Below are positions 33,910 through 42,500 of a stretch of DNA of 64,000 nucleotides, one piece after another. The translations under genes were made by a program, and so were the position numbers. The first letter of the stretch is position 1. The number at the start of each line of letters is the position of its first letter. The notes below the pieces were generated by a model. That model ran no database searches and had not been told where the DNA came from. It saw only the letters and a list, made by a program, of their open reading frames with translations. This DNA comes from an uncultured Bacteroidales bacterium. GTDB lineage: Bacteria; Bacteroidota; Bacteroidia; Bacteroidales; Muribaculaceae. The stretch lies in contig CACWNQ010000010.1 in NCBI GenBank assembly GCA_902762385.1, forward strand, positions 90,019 to 154,018. The letters run 5' to 3'.

Positions 33910-34947
33910 TTATCGCATCAGCTCGCCAATGGATGTGGTGAGGTTGAACATGAACGTGGTAGCGCCGGTGTGGGGCTGTGCAAATGCCACACCGAAGCCG
34001 AAGGCCTTCACCTTCATGCCACCACCTATCGAGAAGCCCGACAAGAAGTTGCGCTTATATGTGCTCATGTCGGTGCGAGTCTTGTAGTTGTAACCTGCAG
34101 CGATGTAGATATTGCTTGTGGGCAGATATTCCACACCGAAAACCAGGTGGCGGAACAGGTTGCTCGCAAACTTGTCCTTTTTCACCAAGTCGCTCGAGGT
34201 GTTGTTTTTGTCCGATGGCTCGTAATACGGCAGTTTCCACTTTGTCAGGTTATAGGCTGTCACCGACAAGCGGAATGGTGTCGAGCCTAGGCCCTTTGTC
34301 ACGCCAATCTGGAGGTCCCATGGCAACTTATCGCGCTGGTCGTTGAATTTCTTGACCTGTCCTCCAAGGTTCTTGGCAACTACCGAGAGCGAGAGCTCAT
34401 TGTCGGGATTATAGTAGTTGATACCCAAATCAACGGCTATGGCGCCCGCCGAGTAGGTCTCGTAGCTTGAGTGCACATATTTCAGATTGATACCACCACG
34501 CAATCGGTCGCTGATGTCGTGAGAGTAGGTCAGCGTGAAAGCAAGATCGCTGGCATTGAACGAGCCAGTGATTGCACCACTCACGTCGGTAGCGTCCATC
34601 TTGCCATAGCCAAAATACTGAATTGCAGCTCCAAAGGCACCATGCTCGCCTATGCCCTGACCGTAGCGCGCACCCATGAAGTTGGTACCACCTATGTAGC
34701 GCATGTAGTTAAGGCCCACCTGGTGGTCAAACTCCTTGCCAAGCAGCGATGGATTCTGCTCCACCAGATTGATGTCGTCGTCGATTATCGAAATGTTGTG
34801 ACCGCCCAAGGCATACACGTGCGACGACACGGGCACGTCAAGAAACTGATAGGCCGTCGTCCCGTCTTGAGCCACTGCCCCCTGAGCCGCAAGCAGCGAC
34901 ACCAGCAGCAGGCTATATGTAAAAATGCGATGCATTGCTTTTATCAT
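33910..34947 (-). CDS. porQ: Type IX secretion system protein PorQ
   Basis: About 345 residues from ATG 34947 (MIKAMHRIF); ATG 34935 is four codons in, and the ATG at 34977 would add a non-hydrophobic stretch before the signal peptide. Signal peptide cleavage after AVA-Q. The mature part is a beta-barrel: YQFLDVPVSSHVYALGGHNIS near its start is the PorQ hallmark, followed by NPSLLGKEFDHQVGLNYMRY. PorQ is part of the attachment complex (with PorU, PorV, PorZ) that ties secreted proteins to the outer membrane. Only PorQ of that system is in this window. Several proteins here carry short C-terminal tails resembling its substrates. Confidence 0.9.
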   Translation of the reverse strand: MIKAMHRIFTYSLLLVSLLAAQGAVAQDGTTAYQFLDVPVSSHVYALGGHNISIIDDDINLVEQNPSLLGKEFDHQVGLNYMRYIGGTNFMGARYGQGIGEHGAFGAAIQYFGYGKMDATDVSGAITGSFNASDLAFTLTYSHDISDRLRGGINLKYVHSSYETYSAGAIAVDLGINYYNPDNELSLSVVAKNLGGQVKKFNDQRDKLPWDLQIGVTKGLGSTPFRLSVTAYNLTKWKLPYYEPSDKNNTSSDLVKKDKFASNLFRHLVFGVEYLPTSNIYIAAGYNYKTRTDMSTYKRNFLSGFSIGGGMKVKAFGFGVAFAQPHTGATTFMFNLTTSIGELMR

Positions 34948-35070
34948 GTGTGGTTCTTGATTTTCTGCGCAGGGCAAATCACGCCCTAACTTATTTATAA
35001 CGAAAAAATATTGCCATTAGTATTTCACTTGCACCCCAGCGAAGTTTTTTTGAAAAAAAATTGAGCCGAC

Positions 35071-35102
35071 TTGTTTAATTAAAAAACAATTTACTAACTT
35101 TG
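35071..35102 (+). promoter_or_regulatory. Promoter of the 2140-residue protein gene
   Basis: TTG (35071-35073), 21 bases, then TAACTTTG (35095-35102), both fitting the Bacteroidetes consensus. The leader to the start codon is about 180 bases and holds no gene. The rest of 34948-35070 is AT-rich and otherwise plain. Confidence 0.65.
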
Positions 35103-35284
35103 CACAGTCGATTGATGTGAGGTAATTTCAATGTTGCACAACAAGCAATAAACCAGCTGTTTACGAGCTCAAGGGATGGCTACCCTCGAGTTCCCATTTG
35201 CTATATACCTGCAACAGCACCACACCACTCACAACTCAAAACGAAGAGACATTTATTATCATATTACTAACTACTAAACATTTC

Positions 35285-38200
35285 ATGCGTATGAAAAAAT
35301 TACTAACTTTCTTAACGCTGCTCACACTGTTCTTCGCAACAGGCTGGGCAGCAGACGTAACTGATGTGCTCAACCAGACATGGACTGGAGTGACAGGCAC
35401 AAACTACACTACATGGTCTGGTAAGACTGCCACTTCTAATGCAGTCTATGCTGGAAATAGTGCTGGTGGGAATAGTTCTATTCAGTTACGTTCTGATAAA
35501 AGCACATCTGGCATTGTGACCACGGCTTCTGGAGGCAAGGTAAAAAGCATTACTGTTGTCTGGAACTCAAACACTGCTAGCGGAAGAACTCTTGACATTT
35601 ATGGAAAGAATACAGCTTATTCAGCAGCTTCCGACCTTTACACAGTATCTACTCAAGGCACTTTATTAGGATCAATAAAATACGGAGAATCTACATCACT
35701 CACAGTTTCTGGTGATTATGAGTATATAGGACTTCGCTCCTATAATGGTGCCATGTACTTGACTTCCATTTCCATCGTTTGGGAAGAAGAAGGTTCAACA
35801 GAACCAGACCCCATATCCCCTAGTGGCACAATAACCTTCAATCCTGCTGCTGGTGCGGTTACTTCTGGAACTACTGTAGAGATGTCGTTTAGTGGCACAT
35901 GTGATGGAATCAAGTACACAACTGATGGAACTTCTCCAAGCGCAACAAATGGTACAGTGTACGATGCTTCGAATAAACCTGCTATTACTGCTGCTACAAC
36001 TATTACTGCTGCTGCATACAACTACAGCAACTCAAAGTATGCTTTCGGAACTGAGGCCACAGCTGAATATACTTTGACTATTCCATCTGTTGACTATGAC
36101 GGCACAGCCACCTTTAATGCAACTGTTGATGCCGGCACATCTCCATTGATTAAGCAACCTGTTACATTTGCTTGTTCAAATGGTGTCTTAGATAATCGTT
36201 CTGAATATCGTCTATACAAGAACTCTACCACAACATTCACTGTTCCTACAGGATATAAGATTGTAAAAATTGAGTTCACTTGTACAGCAAGTGGAAGCGC
36301 GCAATATGGACCTGGAAGTTTTGCTTCTCAAACTGGTTATAGCTATGATGGAAATATCGGAACTTGGGTAGGAAATGCTGAATCAGTTTCATTTACAGCT
36401 TCAAACAATCAGGTACGCTGCTCTCTCATTAATGTGTATTATACAGGTGATGTAGTTGAAGACATTGATTACTACCTCGTTGGCACTTTCAACATGAACG
36501 GGACCACATGGGTTCAGGGTGATGCCGCTTACAAGTTCACTGAGAACAACGGTGTTTATGAACTTAATAATGTAGACATTCCCGACGAGACTGAGTTCAA
36601 GATTATCAAGGTTCAGAACGGCACCACTACTTGGTGGGGTGGCAATGGAGGCGGTTCGCATTATGACATTCACAGTGGTCACCATACTAACATAAATTTG
36701 GGAACAGGCAACAATTACAATAACACAGGTGTAAATTATAACGACAACTTCTATCTCCAGCCAGGTGCTATCACCAGTTTCTCTTTTACTGTTGACAACG
36801 ACAACAATCCCAGTGTACTCAATGTAAACAGGGACGCTCAGATGTTCATTAAGGGAGACTTCACCGATAACTGGAAAAGAGTTGCTATGAATGCGACTTC
36901 TACTGGTTGGACTCTTAATCAAGAAATTGCAGCTAATAATCAGTTCGGATTTGTTGACGAGTGGGGACAATGGCGTGGTTGTGCAAACAATCAAGATAAC
37001 ATAACTCTCACAGACAATGATTTGAATACAAATCTAGCTTTGTGGACTGATGGTAAAAACTTTGTGATGGCCAATGCTGGCGATTATAAATTAGATATCA
37101 GCAGCGATAAGAACACACTTATCATCACAACTGCTCCAGTTGCCCACAATGTTGTTTGCACTGTTACTCCAGAGGGTTACGGTACTATTACCGCCAATCC
37201 CACAAGCGCACTTCCCGGCGCAACTGTTAATCTTACTGTAAGTCCAACAAATAATAACTACGAGTTAGTTTCTGTTAGTGTTAATGGAGAGGAGATTGAG
37301 GACAATAATGGTGAATATTCATTCACTATGCCAGCCTTGACTGCTAATGTTGTGGCAACCTTTGCCAAGAAGCAGTACACTATCACTAAGGTTGAGAATC
37401 ATGGTACTATCGCCTTCACCGACGGCGTTACCGAGAATGAAGGCACAGTTACAGCGGGTGCTGGTGATGTCGTTAAATTCACTGTCACTCCACAGAGTGA
37501 TAAATACGTTGTAAGCAGCGTAACAGTTTCATGGCCTGATGGAAGCACAACAACACCTACTTTAGAAAATGGTGTTTATAGTTTCACTATGCAAGGCAGA
37601 AACGCTACTGTTACTGCCACATGTGTTCGTCAAGCTGTAGGAGACGGCTCATTCGTGCTTGTTACCGATGCTTCGACCCTTAAGGCTGGTGACAAAGTGA
37701 TTATCACCAACTCTGGTATTGCCGGTAGTGCTCTTGCCATGGCCGAAGATCGTGGCAACAACCGCGGATCAGTTACTGTTACAATCACCTCTGACTTAAA
37801 GATTACTCCCAATGCAATACTTCCAGCAGAAGGTGGAGTTCAAGTGCTCACTCTTGAAAGCGCTACTGCAACAGTAAACGGACAAACTACAAACGCATGG
37901 ATGTTCAACACAGGAGGTCAATATCTTTATGCCGCCTCAAGCGGTAGCAACTATTTGAAAACGGCAAGTGCAGACGTTGCTGGTGAAAATGGTAAAGCAA
38001 CTATTACAATAGGCAATAGTAATAATAATTATAATGCTGTAATTACTTTTAGAGGTTCAAATACAAGAAATATCATCCGCAATAATGGATCATTATTTGC
38101 TTGCTACTCTTCTGGTCAAAGTCCTGTTTACATCTACAAGCAGACTGCAGCTGGTTTGATGGTAGAGATTGACCCTGATGGTGGAGAGGTAATCGGTTCT

Positions 38201-41200
38201 CAAGATGTTACTATTGACGCCAACGTTGAAGGCGCAATGGTTCAGTACAAGATTGGAGACGGTGAGTGGAGCACTCTAGCCGAGGCACCTGTTACCACCA
38301 CAATCACAGGCAACGTAGGCGACCAAGTTGTTGTATATGCCAAGGCTACTATGGAAGATGATGGCGAAACTCTCGAAGATGAGACAAGCTCTACCTTCAC
38401 CTTCGTAGCCCCTGCAGCACCAACCATCACACCTGCTTCTTGCAACATTTCTAGCGAGACTCAAAATGTGACTATCACTAGCAGCTATGATAATGGAACC
38501 ATTGAATACAGTACTGATGGCGGCACTACATGGAATACTTATACTGGTCAATTCCAAGTTATCGTAGAAGGCATTGGCGAGAGCGTTACCGTTCAAGCCC
38601 GCGTTACATACAACGGCGTAACAAGCGAGACTGCTAGTGCAACCTACACCCGTGGTGTTCAGCCAGTAGTATTCTCACCAGCAAAAGGCACTTATTATGG
38701 TGACCAAACATGCCAGATGTTCAGCACCACTAAGGGTGCTCGCATCTATTACACAATGACAGATGATGGCTCAGAGCCAGCAGATCCTGAGATGAACACT
38801 GCCGGCACTCAACTCTACACTGGTGAGATTGAAATGACTCATGGCAACACTTACAATTTCAAGGCTGTTGCTTACATCGGTACAACTCCAAGTGAGATTT
38901 CAAGTGTAAACTATACTATTAAGAATACATCTGAATATGTTAGCCCCAGTCAGTATAACAATCCTAAACTTTACAGTGTTGCAGAACTGAATGCCGTTAA
39001 CGTTCCACTTACTAACCCGTATTATACAACAGATTACTATGAAATGGTTAATCCAGTTCAGGTAATTTATATGTCTACTTACAAGCAGAATGGCTATCAA
39101 CCAGAGTTCTGTTTGATACGTGACAATACAGGTTATGGAATGATTTATTTCGGCAAGCAAAATAGTGCTCATAACAACTTCAAGGTATTTGAGATGGGCG
39201 ACTGGATCGGTGGTGGCTACTCTGGCCAAGTTTCTAACTTCTACGATCCCAATCAACAAGTATTGAGTGATACTCACCCAGAGTTAGGCCGTTCTGGTTC
39301 AGGTCAGCACATTTTCAATTGGGTAACAAGTGCAATGTCTAATTCTGCAGTACTCCCTGAGTATTTAACTATTTCTGAGATCCAGTCAAGTGGAACTGAT
39401 GATAACCCAGACTATTGGGGTCATTATGTACACCTGCGCAAAAACACTGTGGAACTTATCCAAAGTACCGATCCAGGCGACTACACTACTGGACAGGACA
39501 AGGATGGCAAGTGGAGCGGCACCATTACCGATGAAGATGGTCAAAGCATTATGTACTATGACAAGTTCTACCTGCAGTGCAATGAGGGATGGACATTGAA
39601 CAACAACCTATTTACAGGTCACCCCAATCGCACTTTTGATGTTTACGGATTTGTAGCATGCTACAAAAACGTTTATCAAATTTCTCCATTTGATTTTGCT
39701 TGGATTGACATGCCTATCTGTGATCATGTGACTGAGACTTATACTGAAGAGCAAACTGTCTCTTTAAGCAGTCCTGACGATCCAACAGCTACCATTTGGT
39801 ACAAGACTAGCGAAATGGATGACTTCCATGTTTACACTGAGCCATTCACTGTTAACAGCACTACTACCGTTGAGTGGTATGCTACCAAGCAGTCGCAGTA
39901 CAACGACGAACTTGAATCGAAGCGTGGCACTATCACCATGACCTTCGAGGAGATTGCTAAGCCTGTAATCTCTCCTGAGAGCCAAGTTAAAGCAGTTGGC
40001 GAGAGCGTTGATGCAAGCATCGCTTATGAGGAAGGCAAGACTGTTCCTCCAATCGCAGTCATCCTGTACACTACCGACGGTAGCGATCCAAAGACTAGTG
40101 AGACTGCTCAAGAGTACACAATTGGAACTACTACCCTTCACTTCACAACAACTACAACTGTACGTGCAATCACAAGAGTAGGAAACCTCTACAGTGCTGA
40201 GGCCGATGCCAAGACTTACACCTTCGTCAAGTCTAACGGTATTGAATATACTCTGATTGATGATGCAACCAAGCTTAAGGAGAATGGCGTTTACGTTATC
40301 GTAAGCCAGAACTACAGTGAGGCTATTAGCACCACTCAGAACGTCAACAACCGTGGCGCTGCTGGCGTATTATTCGTTGAAGGCACCAACAAGGCTAAAG
40401 TTTATGGAAATGACGATGTAGCTCAGTTCACATTGAGTGTTCTCACTCACGATGAGGACACCAGTCCCGAGCGTCACTTCCTGATGCAGACCAACAACAG
40501 TAATGTTAACGGTTACCTCTATGTTGGCCATGACGTGAACAACTCACTGATGACCGAGGCTGAGGAAGATGCTATGGGCAACGATGTTGCTGTAATCACT
40601 ATTGATTCTGACGGCCGTGCTCACATCCACTTCAACTATGCAGGTGGCGACAACCGTTACCTCCAGTACTGGAACCGTGACCGTTTGTTCAATACCTACA
40701 AGACCGAGTATGACGACCGTGCAGTTTATATCTACGGTGTAGAGGCCACTCCTCTTGCAACCATCGAGAAGGAAGGCGTCACTACTGAGGGCATGAACCA
40801 ATACACTATTGCTGATGAGCTAGTAGTTGTTTGGGCTAATGCAGATGAAGGAAAGCTGTGGTGTAAAGACCAGGGCAATGTATCAATAGCCAAGACCGAG
40901 ATTAAAGATGGTCAGGTTGATTACATGAAAGAGGTTGGTCAGCAGCATGGCGAATGGGACCAGAGCAACTGGGTAGTTCTCCAGTTCCCAAAACCAACAA
41001 TGCCAGAAAATGACCCAATCAAGACCCTTCTCAACAATGCTGTAGGCAAGTATATTGAGCCAGCAACTGTTACCGGCTATTATATTGACGATAACAACTA
41101 CACAATTCAGATGGCTCAGGCTGAGAATTACACATTAGCTCTCAAAGAAGGCGCCGACACAACTAAGAATGTGTACTGTACCGCCAACTTCCTGCCAGAC

Positions 41201-41707
41201 AACCTGAACATCAATGGCCAAAATGGAGCTGCTGGAATATATCATGGCGATAATAGAAATTATTTCTTCATGAATCCTAAGATTCAAGAGGTTTGCAGCA
41301 TTACATTTGCTGAGTGGACAGGTGATAATACCTTTGTAGTGCCCGTTAACGACGCTCAAATTAATGGATCATTCAAGGTTGATTGGACTTACAATGCAGA
41401 AGGTCCACAATCACCAGCGTCTAACACAGCTTATAGATTTGTAGCTGCTGTTCAGCGACCACAAGGCAGCACTTATCTTAAAGCCGATCAAGAATATCCT
41501 ATTATTGTCTATCCTCTTGATTTCACAGCTGAAAGTGCACTTCCAACAGCCATCAACACTGTTGAGGTAGGTAATGGCGAAATTAAGAGCATTAAGTACG
41601 TTAACGTAGCCGGTATCGTAAGTGACCGTCCATTCCAGGGCGTGAACATTGTAGTTACCGAGTACACCGACGGTTCTCGCACTACTACTAAGATGCTCCA
41701 CAAATAA
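35285..41707 (+). CDS. Giant secreted multidomain protein with chitobiase-type and SusE/F-like modules
   Basis: About 2140 residues from ATG 35285 (MRMKKLLTFLTLLTLFFATG, signal peptide); the frame is open further upstream but without a signal. Modules I can trace: lectin-like beta-sandwiches near 20-170 and 270-400; a chitobiase C-terminal/Fn3-like module near 175-260; two SusE/F-like starch-binding-type modules near 400-640 (YYLVGTFNMNG, MFIKGDFTDNW); two InlB-like beta repeats near 645-805; two or three more chitobiase-type modules (IEYSTDGGTTWNTYTG, IYYTMTDDGSEPA); then several all-beta segments. No hydrolase site is recognised. The end (IKYVNVAG to KMLHK) is a short tail as on other secreted Bacteroidales proteins. 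Likely a surface glycan-binding or adhesion protein. Confidence 0.8.
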   Translation: MRMKKLLTFLTLLTLFFATGWAADVTDVLNQTWTGVTGTNYTTWSGKTATSNAVYAGNSAGGNSSIQLRSDKSTSGIVTTASGGKVKSITVVWNSNTASGRTLDIYGKNTAYSAASDLYTVSTQGTLLGSIKYGESTSLTVSGDYEYIGLRSYNGAMYLTSISIVWEEEGSTEPDPISPSGTITFNPAAGAVTSGTTVEMSFSGTCDGIKYTTDGTSPSATNGTVYDASNKPAITAATTITAAAYNYSNSKYAFGTEATAEYTLTIPSVDYDGTATFNATVDAGTSPLIKQPVTFACSNGVLDNRSEYRLYKNSTTTFTVPTGYKIVKIEFTCTASGSAQYGPGSFASQTGYSYDGNIGTWVGNAESVSFTASNNQVRCSLINVYYTGDVVEDIDYYLVGTFNMNGTTWVQGDAAYKFTENNGVYELNNVDIPDETEFKIIKVQNGTTTWWGGNGGGSHYDIHSGHHTNINLGTGNNYNNTGVNYNDNFYLQPGAITSFSFTVDNDNNPSVLNVNRDAQMFIKGDFTDNWKRVAMNATSTGWTLNQEIAANNQFGFVDEWGQWRGCANNQDNITLTDNDLNTNLALWTDGKNFVMANAGDYKLDISSDKNTLIITTAPVAHNVVCTVTPEGYGTITANPTSALPGATVNLTVSPTNNNYELVSVSVNGEEIEDNNGEYSFTMPALTANVVATFAKKQYTITKVENHGTIAFTDGVTENEGTVTAGAGDVVKFTVTPQSDKYVVSSVTVSWPDGSTTTPTLENGVYSFTMQGRNATVTATCVRQAVGDGSFVLVTDASTLKAGDKVIITNSGIAGSALAMAEDRGNNRGSVTVTITSDLKITPNAILPAEGGVQVLTLESATATVNGQTTNAWMFNTGGQYLYAASSGSNYLKTASADVAGENGKATITIGNSNNNYNAVITFRGSNTRNIIRNNGSLFACYSSGQSPVYIYKQTAAGLMVEIDPDGGEVIGSQDVTIDANVEGAMVQYKIGDGEWSTLAEAPVTTTITGNVGDQVVVYAKATMEDDGETLEDETSSTFTFVAPAAPTITPASCNISSETQNVTITSSYDNGTIEYSTDGGTTWNTYTGQFQVIVEGIGESVTVQARVTYNGVTSETASATYTRGVQPVVFSPAKGTYYGDQTCQMFSTTKGARIYYTMTDDGSEPADPEMNTAGTQLYTGEIEMTHGNTYNFKAVAYIGTTPSEISSVNYTIKNTSEYVSPSQYNNPKLYSVAELNAVNVPLTNPYYTTDYYEMVNPVQVIYMSTYKQNGYQPEFCLIRDNTGYGMIYFGKQNSAHNNFKVFEMGDWIGGGYSGQVSNFYDPNQQVLSDTHPELGRSGSGQHIFNWVTSAMSNSAVLPEYLTISEIQSSGTDDNPDYWGHYVHLRKNTVELIQSTDPGDYTTGQDKDGKWSGTITDEDGQSIMYYDKFYLQCNEGWTLNNNLFTGHPNRTFDVYGFVACYKNVYQISPFDFAWIDMPICDHVTETYTEEQTVSLSSPDDPTATIWYKTSEMDDFHVYTEPFTVNSTTTVEWYATKQSQYNDELESKRGTITMTFEEIAKPVISPESQVKAVGESVDASIAYEEGKTVPPIAVILYTTDGSDPKTSETAQEYTIGTTTLHFTTTTTVRAITRVGNLYSAEADAKTYTFVKSNGIEYTLIDDATKLKENGVYVIVSQNYSEAISTTQNVNNRGAAGVLFVEGTNKAKVYGNDDVAQFTLSVLTHDEDTSPERHFLMQTNNSNVNGYLYVGHDVNNSLMTEAEEDAMGNDVAVITIDSDGRAHIHFNYAGGDNRYLQYWNRDRLFNTYKTEYDDRAVYIYGVEATPLATIEKEGVTTEGMNQYTIADELVVVWANADEGKLWCKDQGNVSIAKTEIKDGQVDYMKEVGQQHGEWDQSNWVVLQFPKPTMPENDPIKTLLNNAVGKYIEPATVTGYYIDDNNYTIQMAQAENYTLALKEGADTTKNVYCTANFLPDNLNINGQNGAAGIYHGDNRNYFFMNPKIQEVCSITFAEWTGDNTFVVPVNDAQINGSFKVDWTYNAEGPQSPASNTAYRFVAAVQRPQGSTYLKADQEYPIIVYPLDFTAESALPTAINTVEVGNGEIKSIKYVNVAGIVSDRPFQGVNIVVTEYTDGSRTTTKMLHK

Positions 41708-41741
41708 TCAGTTTTAGAATTTAAAACTCCCTAATATTAGA

Positions 41742-41780
41742 AGGTGCCTGCCACTGTGGGTGGCGGGCATCTTTTTTTTT
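41742..41780 (+). terminator. Terminator of the giant protein gene
   Basis: GTGCCTGCCAC (41744-41754) pairs with GTGGCGGGCAT (41760-41770), followed by nine T. Confidence 0.85.
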
Positions 41781-41813
41781 GTGCAAAATTTTCATTACAA
41801 AAAAAATGATTAC

Positions 41814-41821
41814 TATCTTTG
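41814..41821 (+). promoter_or_regulatory. -7 element before the four-helix-bundle gene
   Basis: TATCTTTG fits TAnnTTTG; no matching -33 within 21 bases. The repeats at 41832-41882 begin right after it, so they lie in the 5' leader. Confidence 0.4.
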
Positions 41822-41831
41822 CACAGCCAAT

Positions 41832-41882
41832 GAGAGGCTGGGGTCGGACGGAGGTCGGACAAAAGTCAGACGGGGTCGGGAC
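41832..41882 (+). repeat. GGTCGGAC tandem array in the leader
   Basis: GGTCGGAC at 41832-41839 and 41843-41850, variant AGTCAGAC at 41864-41871 and GGTCGGGAC at 41874-41882. AGACGGGGTCG at 41868-41878 returns at 42462-42472, inside the 3' end of the gene that follows. Confidence 0.6.
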
Positions 41883-41930
41883 GATGAGAGAGACGATGAT
41901 TTTTGCTAATATATTTTAACTGATTGTTAT

Positions 41931-42500
41931 ATGGGCTTTTTGAAGCGTGGTGGTGGTTATCGCAAATTGCAGGTGTACAAGCTCACAGAGATAATATATG
42001 ACATAAGCTATGAGTTTGCCCACCGCTACCTGTCAAAACGCGACCGCACTGTGGACCAGATGGTTCAAGCCTCCCGTTCGGGGAAACAGAACATCGCTGA
42101 GGGGAGTTTGGCCTCGATGACGTCGCGCAAGACAGAGATTAAACTCACCAATGTGGCGAAGGCGAGCCTGGGAGAACTGCTGATTGACTACGAGGACTAT
42201 GTTCGCACTCGCAATCTCACTCGTTGGGACGCGAGCAATGAACGCTACCAAAAGCTGCGTGACTATGTTAAGACCGAGGAGTTTGAAAACGGCTACATGC
42301 AACTGATTGGGCGCTTGAATGATGAAGAGATTGCCAACTTGTGCATGACCCTGATTCACCAGGCGATGTATATGCTCGAGCACCTGCTTGATGCTCAACA
42401 AGAACAATTTGCCAAAGAAGGCGGGGTGAGCGAATCGATGACCAGAGCAAGGCTCGAGTCAAGACGGGGTCGAACGGAAATTAGTGATCGGGAATTTTGA
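41931..42500 (+). CDS. Four-helix-bundle protein (IVS/S23-related, suffix-domain type)
   Basis: A protein of 189 residues, soluble and helical. The block RTVDQMVQASRSGKQNIAEGSLASMTSRKTEIKL, read in parts, with ASLGELLIDYEDYVR is the four-helix-bundle signature (S23/IVS-type) known from 23S rRNA intervening sequences and from free-standing genes. A C-terminal extension of about 60 residues ends RARLESRRGR-TEISDREF, and its coding DNA holds a copy of the AGACGGGGTCG repeat seen in the leader. Function of the family is unknown; an RNA or DNA-linked role is suspected. The stop overlaps the start of the next gene. Confidence 0.85.
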   Translation: MGFLKRGGGYRKLQVYKLTEIIYDISYEFAHRYLSKRDRTVDQMVQASRSGKQNIAEGSLASMTSRKTEIKLTNVAKASLGELLIDYEDYVRTRNLTRWDASNERYQKLRDYVKTEEFENGYMQLIGRLNDEEIANLCMTLIHQAMYMLEHLLDAQQEQFAKEGGVSESMTRARLESRRGRTEISDREF

